Of a stretch of DNA of 19,483 nt, positions 1-7,772 are shown in pieces (position 1 is the stretch's first letter; each line of letters opens with the position of its first letter). Under the pieces are notes generated by a model. The model was not told the DNA's origin. It ran no database searches and saw only the letters and a program-made list of their open reading frames with translations. The DNA is from CAZTME01 sp964614795 (GTDB taxonomy: Bacteria > Patescibacteriota > Microgenomatia > UBA1400 > PJMF01): assembly GCA_964614795.1 (NCBI GenBank), contig CAZTME010000010.1, positions 1 through 19,483 on the forward strand. Reading direction: 5' to 3'. The translations under genes were made by a program, and so were the position numbers.

Positions 1-604
<604 letters not shown>

Positions 605-612
<8 letters not shown>

Positions 613-621
613 CTAAGGAGG
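605..621 (+). other. Precursor-16S hairpin covering the anti-Shine-Dalgarno
   Basis: CCTCCTT (605-611) and AAGGAGG (615-621) form a perfect 7-bp stem with a 3-nt loop spanning the mature 3' end. In the precursor this would occlude the anti-SD until 3' trimming. A similar CTTTCTAAGGA context follows 16S in many bacteria, so it is probably an ordinary maturation feature. A second hairpin, CATGAGC/GCTCATG, sits at 649-668 and may be part of precursor processing. Confidence 0.55.
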
Positions 622-732
622 GGGAAGAGATTTCACGACTCTCTCTCCCATGAGCTTAATGGCTCATGAACCTATTTAAAATCCCATGGACGTGTGCCTG
701 GGTCGGGGCTCTTGCCACCGTGTTTGTTTCAG

Positions 733-763
733 AAAAAAACCACCACAAACTGGTGGTTTTTTT
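733..763 (+). terminator. Intrinsic terminator after 16S rRNA
   Basis: The stem ACCACCA (739-745) pairs with TGGTGGT (751-757) around a 5-nt loop. It is extended by an A-run (733-738) pairing with the following T-run (758-763). A GC-rich stem followed by seven T residues is a classical rho-independent terminator, and the A-run lets it work in both directions. It ends 16S transcription about 120 nt after the mature 3' end, before any 23S, supporting a genuinely unlinked 16S gene. Confidence 0.85.
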
Positions 764-912
764 GTGTAGAAAACATACGAGATCAAATGGATCGTGTTAT
801 TATTGTGTGACAAGTCTAATAGTTTGATGGAAGTATATTTTTTGTTAACCCAAGTTAAAAAAAGTATTAAAACTGACTCATAACTGACTCGAAATTCAAA
901 TTTTAATCGAAT
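764..912. other. AT-rich spacer with one copy of the GACAAGTCTAAT motif and an 11-bp tandem repeat
   Basis: The spacer between the 16S terminator and the next gene holds GTGACAAGTCTAAT (807-820), a 13/14 match to a motif repeated in other intergenic regions here. It also holds AACTGACTC twice (871-879 and 882-890), an 11-bp period that puts both copies on the same helix face. TTTAAT (902-907) lies 5 nt before the ATG at 913 and could be a -10 element for a leaderless transcript; I see no convincing -35. No Shine-Dalgarno is present. The minus-strand reading frame covering 676-918 looks non-coding. Confidence 0.45.
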
Positions 913-2787
913 ATGCAATTAATAAGAGATTGGACTAATAAATCAAGAAAAAAACTTACTCATGAGAAACGGCATGTTTATGCAATTTATGCATTGTCTT
1001 TGATATTGATTACCTTTGGTATTTTTTTCAGATTTTGGCATTTATCCGACATTCCCTTGTTTTATTATCATGATGAAATGGATCATGTAATTACCGGCGA
1101 GGCAATTGCGCGTTTTGGCACCGATATTTCAGGAAATTGGAGTCCATGGCAATTAAAACCATTGAGGACTCTTAATTACACTGCCGAATTAAATGCCATT
1201 TGGCATGCATTAGCACAATTATTTTTTGGCTTTGGCTATCAGTCCGGACATATTCCTAATGCATTTTTTGGTTTTGCCAGTGCAATTTTGGCTAGTTATT
1301 TACTTTTTTTGATTTTTAAAAATAAATTGTTATTTTGGTTAAGTTTGGGAATATTTTTAACTAATCCACTTATGATTCATTTGTCTAGAACCGCCTACGA
1401 AACTGTAATTTCAACTTTTTTTCAATTAGTAATGATTACAGGTATTTTCCAATCACTAAAAATGTTGAAAAATAAAGAAAAATTCAAATATAATCGAAAA
1501 GAATTAGTTAAATTAATTGCTTATGTTTTATTGATTGTAATTGGGGCATTTTTTGCCTATTTTTCATATCATGGCGCAAAATTTACTGTATTGATTATTC
1601 TTTTATCATCAGCAATATTTTCTTTTTATGCGATTTCTTTTAAGAAAGCATCAATCTTCAGTTTAGGATTAATTATAATTTTCATCGGTCTCTTTTCATT
1701 CTCAATTCATCAAAGCAACATGGGTTATTACGGAGAAAGAGATCAAGATTTATTTTGGAATTCTGAAGTGATTGAAAAACAAATCAATGAAAATAGAAGA
1801 GTTTCACTTAATTATCCAGCTCAATTGATGTTTGAAAATAAATTCATTGGCTACATTCAAACAATTATTAAAAAATATTTTATGGTTTATGATTTTGAGC
1901 GCCTAACTGCGCATGGAATGGAGTCTGGTCTTCAATTTTCGCTCGCAGTTCATGGATTTTTTTATATCTCAACCATTCTGTTTTTAATTTTTGGAATCAT
2001 CTATATTTTTCAAAAGTGTGGCTACAAAGGTTTAATTGCAATTTTCTTTTTATTATTAATCACTCCAGTAGCTTCAATCATCAATAGTGGCGATCAATCT
2101 ATCATGAGAAGTACATTGTCTTACTTTATAATTCTTGGAGTTTCATCAATTGGCTTGTGGTCGATTGTTTATGAATTAAAAAATAGGAAAAATATCTTTT
2201 CACTAATCTCGATAATAATAGTAATTTCCATTCTATCAATAGAATTAATCTTTTTCTCATATAAATATTTTTCTAGATACCCACTAGTTTCGGTAAACAA
2301 TCACTATTTTAATGAAGAGCTTTTAGCCGGCTATGTCAAACAAGCACAAGATGATATCTATATTATTGCAGACACACCATACAGTCGATCGAGATCAATT
2401 TTAAGCGTCAACGGATTAATGCCGAATTTATCTAAAGAACAAAGAGAGCAGTTTGCTATCAATAATTTGGAAACATATGATTTGGGAGATGTCACCGTCA
2501 CTCAAGTTTGTCCAAATTTCGATCTCATAAAAAATCAAACATTAATCGTTGAATTAATAAAAAGCGAAGAATGTAAAGCCAAGGATTGGGTTGCAACTCA
2601 ATCTGCCTCTCGTTTTGTCTCACTTAGCTCACCCTTGGATAGTGGAACTCTTTATTATGTTTTAAATGACAAGTTATGTAGCGAATTTGCACCTAATGAT
2701 TTTGTATATACCAAATCTTTGAATATGTATAATCCTGCTGAAATTACTAAAGAGGAATTCTGCACAACATGGGTGGCTAAACCATAG
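913..2787 (+). CDS. GT-C fold polytopic membrane glycosyltransferase (ArnT/PMT-like)
   Basis: This 624-residue integral membrane protein is probably a polyprenyl-phosphate-sugar-dependent glycosyltransferase acting at the outer face of the cytoplasmic membrane. The N-terminus is short and basic and is followed by a first membrane helix (about residues 22-40). Directly after it, YYHDEMDH (51-58) places an Asp-Glu pair in the first extracytoplasmic loop, the usual position of the catalytic acid in GT-C families such as GT39/GT83. About ten hydrophobic segments follow to roughly residue 455, then a soluble C-terminal domain with several cysteines (about 460-624). The ATG is the first available start, since an in-frame TAA lies 9 nt upstream at 904-906; there is no Shine-Dalgarno. 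It stands alone between the 16S terminator and clpB. The sugar and acceptor cannot be deduced, so the family call is firmer than the activity. Confidence 0.7.
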   Translation: MQLIRDWTNKSRKKLTHEKRHVYAIYALSLILITFGIFFRFWHLSDIPLFYYHDEMDHVITGEAIARFGTDISGNWSPWQLKPLRTLNYTAELNAIWHALAQLFFGFGYQSGHIPNAFFGFASAILASYLLFLIFKNKLLFWLSLGIFLTNPLMIHLSRTAYETVISTFFQLVMITGIFQSLKMLKNKEKFKYNRKELVKLIAYVLLIVIGAFFAYFSYHGAKFTVLIILLSSAIFSFYAISFKKASIFSLGLIIIFIGLFSFSIHQSNMGYYGERDQDLFWNSEVIEKQINENRRVSLNYPAQLMFENKFIGYIQTIIKKYFMVYDFERLTAHGMESGLQFSLAVHGFFYISTILFLIFGIIYIFQKCGYKGLIAIFFLLLITPVASIINSGDQSIMRSTLSYFIILGVSSIGLWSIVYELKNRKNIFSLISIIIVISILSIELIFFSYKYFSRYPLVSVNNHYFNEELLAGYVKQAQDDIYIIADTPYSRSRSILSVNGLMPNLSKEQREQFAINNLETYDLGDVTVTQVCPNFDLIKNQTLIVELIKSEECKAKDWVATQSASRFVSLSSPLDSGTLYYVLNDKLCSEFAPNDFVYTKSLNMYNPAEITKEEFCTTWVAKP

Positions 2788-2792
2788 TTTTA

Positions 2793-2834
2793 TTAGCACT
2801 CGCTCTTGACAACTGCTAGTTAAAGTGGTTAAAT
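2793..2834 (+). promoter_or_regulatory. clpB promoter overlapping a degenerate CIRCE operator
   Basis: TTAGCACTC (2793-2801), exactly 9 nt, then AACTGCTAG (2811-2819) matches the HrcA operator CIRCE (TTAGCACTC-N9-GAGTGCTAA) 9/9 in the left arm and 6/9 in the right. A -35 TTGACA (2806-2811) lies inside it, followed after 17 nt by the -10 TTAAAT (2829-2834). Predicted transcription start is near 2841, two bases before the ATG at 2843, so the mRNA would be essentially leaderless. A bound HrcA would cover the -35. Confidence 0.7.
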
Positions 2835-2842
2835 TGTTTTCC

Positions 2843-5398
2843 ATGAACAACAATAATTTTACTAACAAATCACTAGAAGCGTTGCAATCTGCCATGCAAA
2901 TGGCGGGTGAGTTGCATCACGCGCAGTTAACAATTTGGCATTTAGGCTCTGCGTTGATTTCTCAACCCGGAGGGATAGTATCACAAATTTTAGAAGCTCA
3001 AAAAATAACTGATCAAGAAGTTCTAAACATAATTCGAAATGAACTCGAAAAACAGCCAACCCTTTCTTCAACCGCTAGTCAACCCTCTCCAGATTCTCAA
3101 CTCTTGCATAGTTTGTCTGAAGCAGAAAGCATCGCAAAGAAAATGAGCGACTCTTTCGTTAGTACAGAACATATATTTTTGGCTCTTGTTCAAAATGATC
3201 AGTTTTCTAAGATAACAAAACTTTCTTCAAAGGAAGTTGAAAAGATAATAAAAGAGATAAGAGGAGAAGAAAAAATTACAGATAGAGATCCGGAAGAAAA
3301 AACGAGAGTCTTGGAAAGATTTACGATTGATTTTACCGGCCTGGCAAAAGCGGGAAAAATTGATCCTGTTATTGGACGCGACGAAGAAATCCGTCGAGTG
3401 ATGCAAATTTTGTCCAGAAGAACAAAAAATAATCCTGTGTTGATTGGTGAGCCCGGAGTGGGGAAAACCGCTATTGTTGAAGGATTAGCATTGAAAATCA
3501 TCGAGAACGACGTGCCGGATATTTTGAAAAATAAAAGATTACTAGCTTTGGATATGGGTTCCATTGTGGCCGGAGCAAAGTACAGAGGTGAATTTGAAGA
3601 AAGATTAAAAAATGTTATTAAAGAAGTGGAAAAATCCAATGGAGCCATTATTTTATTTATTGATGAACTTCACACCATTGTTGGAGCGGGCGGTCAAGAA
3701 GGCTCAACAGATGCTTCGAATTTACTCAAGCCCGCACTGGCCAGAGGTGCGCTACGCACCATTGGCGCCACCACACTAAAAGAGTATCAAAAATATGTTG
3801 AAAAGGATGCTGCTCTGGAAAGAAGATTTCAACCCGTGTTGGTCAATGCACCTTCTCCAGAAGATGCGATCTCAATATTAAGGGGTATAAAAGAAAAATA
3901 TGAAGTTCATCATGGAGTTCATATTACAGATGACGCTTTAGTGGCGGCCGTCAAATTATCTGAGAGATATGTTTCTGACAGATTTTTACCGGATAAAGCA
4001 ATAGATCTAATGGATGAAGCAGCTTCGGGATTGAAATTACAGTTAGATTCCAAACCAATCGAATTAGACTCACTGCAAAGAAAAATTAGGCAATTGGACA
4101 TAGAGAAAAATGCGGTTAGCAAAGACGATTCGGATTCAGCCAAACAAAAAATAATTGAAATTGAAGCGGAGAGAGAAAAACTGCAAAAGAAATTTCAGGA
4201 AATCGATAATAGATGGCAAATAGAAAAAAAACTACTAGAAAGCGTAAAAAATTCCGCCAAAAAATTAGATGATCTACGTCAAGAGGAAGCCACAGCGGAA
4301 CGAACTTATGATTTGCAAAAGGCAGCTGAAATTCGCTATGGAGAAATACCTAAAGTTCAAAATGAGCACACTGAAGCATTGAAGAAACTTTCATCAATAG
4401 AATCGCCACTTCTAAAGCAAGAAGTTACAGAGGAAGATATTGCAAAAGTGGTTTCCAAGTGGACAGGGATTCCAATATCAAAAATGTTGCAAACCGAAAC
4501 AGATAAATTACTTAATTTAGAAACAGAGCTGACAAATTACGTGGTTGGTCAAAAAGATGCAATTACAGCAGTCAGTAATGCCATAAGAAGATCAAGATCT
4601 GGAATAGCTGATCCAAATCGTCCTTTAGGTTCGTTTTTGTTTCTCGGTCCCACCGGTGTTGGAAAGACCGAGCTTGCAAAATCGCTGGCAAAAACTCTCT
4701 TTGATGATGAAAACGCCTTGATTCGAATTGACATGAGTGAATACATGGAACAACACTCAGTTGCCAGATTAATAGGCGCTCCTCCCGGCTACATTGGTTA
4801 TGAAGAAGGCGGACAATTAACTGAAGCTGTCAGAAGAAAACCATACACCATAGTTTTATTTGATGAAATTGAAAAAGCTCATCCGGAAATTTTTAACATT
4901 CTTCTACAAGTTTTGGATGATGGTCAATTAACCGATGGCAAAGGTAGAACGATCAACTTCAAAAACACTATTATCATTTTGACTTCAAATTTGGGCAGTC
5001 ACTTAATTTTAGAGAGTGACAATTTGGAAAATATCAATGAAGCACTGGATAAATTATTGAAAGCTTCATTTAAGCCGGAATTTCTCAACCGCATAGATGA
5101 AGTAGTCATTTTTAATCGCATTTCAGAAGATTTGATGAAAGAAATTGTCATCACTCAAATAAAAGAAATCGAGCAAAGACTTAAGGTGCAAAAGGACCTT
5201 AAAATCAATTTTTCAGAAAATGCGATTAGTTACTTGGCAAGAGTTGGTTATGATCCGCAATTTGGCGCCAGACCTCTGAAACGAGTCATAGAAAAAGAAG
5301 TTCTCAATCCTTTAGCCAAGCTCATTTTGGAAAATCAGGAAAGTTTAAATTCAGTGGAGATTGATGAAAAAAATAACCAAATTATTGTGAAGAGTTAA
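2843..5398 (+). CDS. clpB: ATP-dependent chaperone ClpB (Hsp104-type disaggregase)
   Basis: ClpB is a hexameric AAA+ unfoldase that, with DnaK/DnaJ, extracts polypeptides from aggregates in the cytosol. Order of parts: Clp N-domain repeats (about 1-140); NBD1 with Walker A GEPGVGKT (202-209) and Walker B acids D274/E275 in LFIDELHT; a long charged coiled-coil middle domain (about 400-520), the mark of ClpB as opposed to ClpA; NBD2 with Walker A GPTGVGKT (602-609), pore-loop segment GYIGYEEGG and Walker B D674/E675; then the D2-small domain with GARPLKR. At 851 residues it is full length. I start it at the ATG beginning MNNNNFTNKS, which matches the family N-terminus. The upstream in-frame GTG (2825) lies between the -35 and -10 of the likely promoter. 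A degenerate CIRCE upstream points to HrcA-controlled heat-shock expression. Confidence 0.96.
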   Translation: MNNNNFTNKSLEALQSAMQMAGELHHAQLTIWHLGSALISQPGGIVSQILEAQKITDQEVLNIIRNELEKQPTLSSTASQPSPDSQLLHSLSEAESIAKKMSDSFVSTEHIFLALVQNDQFSKITKLSSKEVEKIIKEIRGEEKITDRDPEEKTRVLERFTIDFTGLAKAGKIDPVIGRDEEIRRVMQILSRRTKNNPVLIGEPGVGKTAIVEGLALKIIENDVPDILKNKRLLALDMGSIVAGAKYRGEFEERLKNVIKEVEKSNGAIILFIDELHTIVGAGGQEGSTDASNLLKPALARGALRTIGATTLKEYQKYVEKDAALERRFQPVLVNAPSPEDAISILRGIKEKYEVHHGVHITDDALVAAVKLSERYVSDRFLPDKAIDLMDEAASGLKLQLDSKPIELDSLQRKIRQLDIEKNAVSKDDSDSAKQKIIEIEAEREKLQKKFQEIDNRWQIEKKLLESVKNSAKKLDDLRQEEATAERTYDLQKAAEIRYGEIPKVQNEHTEALKKLSSIESPLLKQEVTEEDIAKVVSKWTGIPISKMLQTETDKLLNLETELTNYVVGQKDAITAVSNAIRRSRSGIADPNRPLGSFLFLGPTGVGKTELAKSLAKTLFDDENALIRIDMSEYMEQHSVARLIGAPPGYIGYEEGGQLTEAVRRKPYTIVLFDEIEKAHPEIFNILLQVLDDGQLTDGKGRTINFKNTIIILTSNLGSHLILESDNLENINEALDKLLKASFKPEFLNRIDEVVIFNRISEDLMKEIVITQIKEIEQRLKVQKDLKINFSENAISYLARVGYDPQFGARPLKRVIEKEVLNPLAKLILENQESLNSVEIDEKNNQIIVKS

Positions 5399-5441
5399 TT
5401 TGATGACAGAGGAATGTGTTTCCCAATTGTTTATTAAATTA

Positions 5442-5450
5442 TGATACAAT
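5442..5450 (+). promoter_or_regulatory. Extended -10 promoter for tRNA-Ile
   Basis: TGATACAAT (5442-5450) is an extended -10 (TGn plus TACAAT) ending 13 nt before the tRNA. No good -35 stands at 17 nt; TTGTTT (5427-5432) is too close. The tRNA therefore seems to have its own promoter and need not be co-transcribed with clpB. Confidence 0.5.
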
Positions 5451-5463
5451 AATTGACTCTAAA

Positions 5464-5540
5464 GGGTGTGTAGCTCAGATGGTTAGAGCGCAGTCCTGAT
5501 AAGACTGAGGTCCTACGTTCGATTCGTAGCACACCCACCA
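5464..5540 (+). tRNA. tRNA-Ile (anticodon GAT), CCA encoded
   Basis: The cloverleaf is complete: acceptor GGGTGTG pairs with CACACCC. The D-arm is GCTC/GAGC with a GG in the loop. The anticodon stem CAGTC/GACTG encloses CTGATAA, giving anticodon GAT. The T-arm is CTACG/CGTAG with loop TTCGATT. Discriminator A and the 3' CCA are present in the DNA. tRNA-Ile(GAU) usually sits in the 16S-23S spacer of bacterial rRNA operons; here it stands alone, 4.9 kb after the 16S and separated by two protein genes. Confidence 0.97.
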
Positions 5541-5615
5541 TCTAAAAATCTGCAAATCAATAGTTATTAAGTAAGCATTTCCTTTAATCTGAGAATAGAT
5601 TTTTATATATCAGTG

Positions 5616-5655
5616 ATTAGACTTGTCGCGCGACAAATCTATTATTTTGCGACAA
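5616..5655. repeat. Cluster of three TTGTCGC/GCGACAA motifs
   Basis: ATTAGACTTGTCGC (5616-5629) abuts GCGACAA (5630-5636), making a perfect 14-bp palindrome at 5623-5636, and a third GCGACAA follows at 5649-5655. The 14-mer ATTAGACTTGTCGC recurs exactly at 10207-10220. The remainder of the spacer 5541-5774 is AT-rich; weak hairpins at 5730-5750 (GATTATT/AATAATC) and 5763-5776 (AAAGAC/GTCTTT) could help terminate the minus-strand gene that ends at 5775. Confidence 0.6.
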
Positions 5656-5774
5656 GCTTACTCAATTAGTTTAAGAGAATGTTCCACTCTATTCTTGATA
5701 ACTACGTTTTTTTGTAGAATCACATTGAGATTATTGCGAAAAAATAATCAGTTAGTTTATTTAAAGACAGGTCT

Positions 5775-7304
5775 TTATTTACGAATAATTCCCACCAGCC
5801 TATTCAAATCCCCAATAGTAACCGTACAGTTATTACTTCTCTTAGGTACGGTATAGGTACAGTTGTTGGTGTAAAGAGAAATAACCACTAAGTTATAGTC
5901 CAGTTGATTCACCACTCCATCATTGTTTAAATCTCCCTCTGTGGGTTGAGGAGGAGGTGTGGGAGAAGGAGCGGGTGTTGGAGAAGGACTGGGTGTTGGT
6001 GTAGGAGTAACCTTTTTACAAGTTAAGATGATAGGACTACCAGTTAGGGGAGGATTATTATTACTTTTAGATCCATCTTGATTAATACCTAATGCATGAA
6101 GATGAATAGATCTGGTTACTCCATCTCTATATCTATCGGGCAACTTAAAGAGAAAACCGGTACTGGGATGACCATTACACTTGCCGGCATCAGCTACATC
6201 TTTTCTGGACAGATTGGCTTTGGTACTACCAATAAAGTTATTACTTTCCAATCTTGTATGATAGACATGAATATCTAACGGTTGAGTAGGTTTATTCATA
6301 TCACAACTCCAACCGGTAATGTAACAATCATTACTATTGACTTGGTCTATGTGGCCGGTGGGAATAGAAACAGTGGAAGTAATTTCTCCAAATACCACTG
6401 GGTGATATATTGCTGTGGGATTGTTTACTCCCTTGAATCTCGCATCACCATGACTAACATTCCAAGATTTTTTAATTATCATTTCTGAATCAGTAAATCT
6501 TAAAATAAAATCGATCGGCGGACCACCCTTCCAAAATGGGATACTGTCTAAACATGGCTTATCTTGACAAGAAATTTTTACTTCCGACCAAGGCACAATA
6601 CCACAAGTATCAAATTTACTCCAAGGCTTAACATTTGGAGCATCTCTGATATTTAAATTTAAATCACCCATCATGATGGTGCGTTTTGGATCGTGTTGTT
6701 TGTAAAAATTAACCAAATCTCCAAACCCAGAACAAGCACTGGTGGCATGAGTGTGAATATTGGAAAGTCTAAAATCCCCAATCGGTGTTCTGCGAGTCAT
6801 GATGGTGTAACCAGAACGTCGATAAAAGACTTTGCCATCGTCTTTGTTATAACTTCTAATTGCATACGTAAATCTTTTTGAAGATAAATCCAGTGGGTAC
6901 CTGGAAAGGGTGATGTAACATAATCCTTCACAAACTCCAGGCTCTTGTGTTTCAAAATATGATTGAAAATCGCCATACATTTTCCAATTTCTCTCTTCCA
7001 GAGCTTTTAATAGAGTTTCATAATTATTGATTTTCAGTTTGGGAAATTTCGACCTAGGTGTATTTACATATGAATCTTGAAGAAATTCTTGCAGAAGTAC
7101 TACTTCTGCTTGTTCTCTGGCTATAATTTCTGCCAATCGATTCATTCGAGCTATTTGTTCCGCTTCAGTAGGAGGATGACCATCGTCTATATTCCAGGAC
7201 ATAACCTTGATGGTGGGTTGTTGAGCAAAAATACCGCTTGAGAAACCATGAGAAAAAATGAAAAATAAAAAAATAAATGCAACTCTGAAAAAAAATTTCT
7301 TCAT
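5775..7304 (-). CDS. Secreted endonuclease/exonuclease/phosphatase-fold protein with dockerin-like C-terminus
   Basis: This 509-residue exported protein is probably a metal-dependent phosphodiesterase, phosphatase or nuclease. A signal peptide (about 1-27, basic start and long hydrophobic core) ends near FAQQP. The EEP catalytic domain follows, with SWNI (N38), LLQEF (E73), NIHTHA (H184/H186), GDLNLN (D214/N216) and PIDFI (D265). The usual terminal SDH appears instead as AIYHPV (H301), so the expected Asp is missing, which may weaken or alter activity. A cysteine-containing beta-type domain (about 315-430, motif ITGWSCD) comes next, then a Pro/Thr/Ser linker, then a dockerin-like segment (DLNNDGVVNQLDYN, Ca-loop type) whose second repeat (TIGDLNRLVG) is degenerate. 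Several cysteines suit an extracytoplasmic protein. It lies alone on the minus strand with no Shine-Dalgarno. Substrate is unknown; DNA, RNA, lipid or sugar phosphate are all possible. Confidence 0.8.
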   Translation of the reverse strand: MKKFFFRVAFIFLFFIFSHGFSSGIFAQQPTIKVMSWNIDDGHPPTEAEQIARMNRLAEIIAREQAEVVLLQEFLQDSYVNTPRSKFPKLKINNYETLLKALEERNWKMYGDFQSYFETQEPGVCEGLCYITLSRYPLDLSSKRFTYAIRSYNKDDGKVFYRRSGYTIMTRRTPIGDFRLSNIHTHATSACSGFGDLVNFYKQHDPKRTIMMGDLNLNIRDAPNVKPWSKFDTCGIVPWSEVKISCQDKPCLDSIPFWKGGPPIDFILRFTDSEMIIKKSWNVSHGDARFKGVNNPTAIYHPVVFGEITSTVSIPTGHIDQVNSNDCYITGWSCDMNKPTQPLDIHVYHTRLESNNFIGSTKANLSRKDVADAGKCNGHPSTGFLFKLPDRYRDGVTRSIHLHALGINQDGSKSNNNPPLTGSPIILTCKKVTPTPTPSPSPTPAPSPTPPPQPTEGDLNNDGVVNQLDYNLVVISLYTNNCTYTVPKRSNNCTVTIGDLNRLVGIIRK

Positions 7305-7736
7305 AAATAGCCAATTAATTTGAGCTATAAGTTGATATTTAATAAAATAGTTGATAAATTTTTATCAACAAATCTTATAAATCATAACAATTGATAACAT
7401 TTCTTTCGCTCAATCCCATTTTACATTATATTATGAGTTGATGAAAGATGATTATTTTATTTTTTATGAAGATTAATTTTAAATGGCATTCTCAAGGTAA
7501 AAACAGAGATTTTTCTTGCTCGATTTGGCAGACAAGAACAAGATTTTCAAATAAAATTACCATAGCCTAAAGGTCGAGCTTACATGTATGAATTCATCAT
7601 CTGATTAGAAAAAAATCCCAAATATAAATTGATTCTTGATGAAAAGCATTGATTTATCCATTAACATTTGTGATGTCACTCTCATGCACTTATGGTCGGA
7701 AATATATGGAAATTAGGTTAAGAATCAGCCTCCTAC
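7305..7736. other. AT-rich divergent spacer with a palindrome, no gene seen
   Basis: The long spacer between the divergent EEP and lon genes has no convincing gene. Near the EEP start it holds a 9-bp inverted repeat, GTTGATAAA (7350-7358) with TTTATCAAC (7361-7369), plus another GTTGATA at 7331-7337 and TTGATAAC near 7390. TTATCAACA (7362-7370) is one mismatch from a DnaA box (TTATCCACA). A short inverted repeat TTCTTG/CAAGAA occurs around 7516-7541. A 34-codon frame at 7466-7570 has no Shine-Dalgarno and no recognisable content. I see no riboswitch or structured RNA I can name. Confidence 0.4.
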
Positions 7737-7770
7737 TTGCAATTTAGCACTCATCAAGTTAGAATGCTAA
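7737..7770 (+). promoter_or_regulatory. lon promoter embedded in a CIRCE (HrcA) operator
   Basis: TTAGCACTC (7744-7752), exactly 9 nt, then GAATGCTAA (7762-7770) matches CIRCE 9/9 and 8/9 in its two arms. A -35-like TTGCAA (7737-7742) is followed after 17 nt by -10 TAGAAT (7760-7765), so the -10 is inside the right arm. Predicted start of transcription is about 7772, next to the ATG at 7773. HrcA binding would block RNA polymerase directly. Confidence 0.85.
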
Positions 7771-7772
7771 AC

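Noticed and set aside
676..918. Minus-strand frame of 80 codons next to the 16S terminator
   Set aside because: It reads through the terminator hairpin and AT-rich spacer, has no start signals, and its protein looks like translated spacer.
5623..5655. CRISPR-like or mobile-element repeat array
   Set aside because: The units are 7-14 bp, irregularly spaced, occur in both orientations, and have no cas or transposase gene nearby.
5623..5856. Plus-strand frame of 77 codons starting at TTG after the tRNA
   Set aside because: It starts inside the GCGACAA motif cluster and runs into the 3' end of the minus-strand EEP gene; no start signals or recognisable content.
5941..6011. Tandem repeat tract in the EEP gene
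   Set aside because: It encodes the Pro/Thr/Ser linker between domains; low complexity is expected for such linkers.
7362..7370. Replication origin suggested by DnaA-box-like TTATCAACA
   Set aside because: Single imperfect box, no cluster, and no dnaA, dnaN or rpmH nearby.
7466..7570. 34-codon frame in the EEP/lon spacer
   Set aside because: No Shine-Dalgarno, no clear promoter, no recognisable motif; short frames like this arise by chance.
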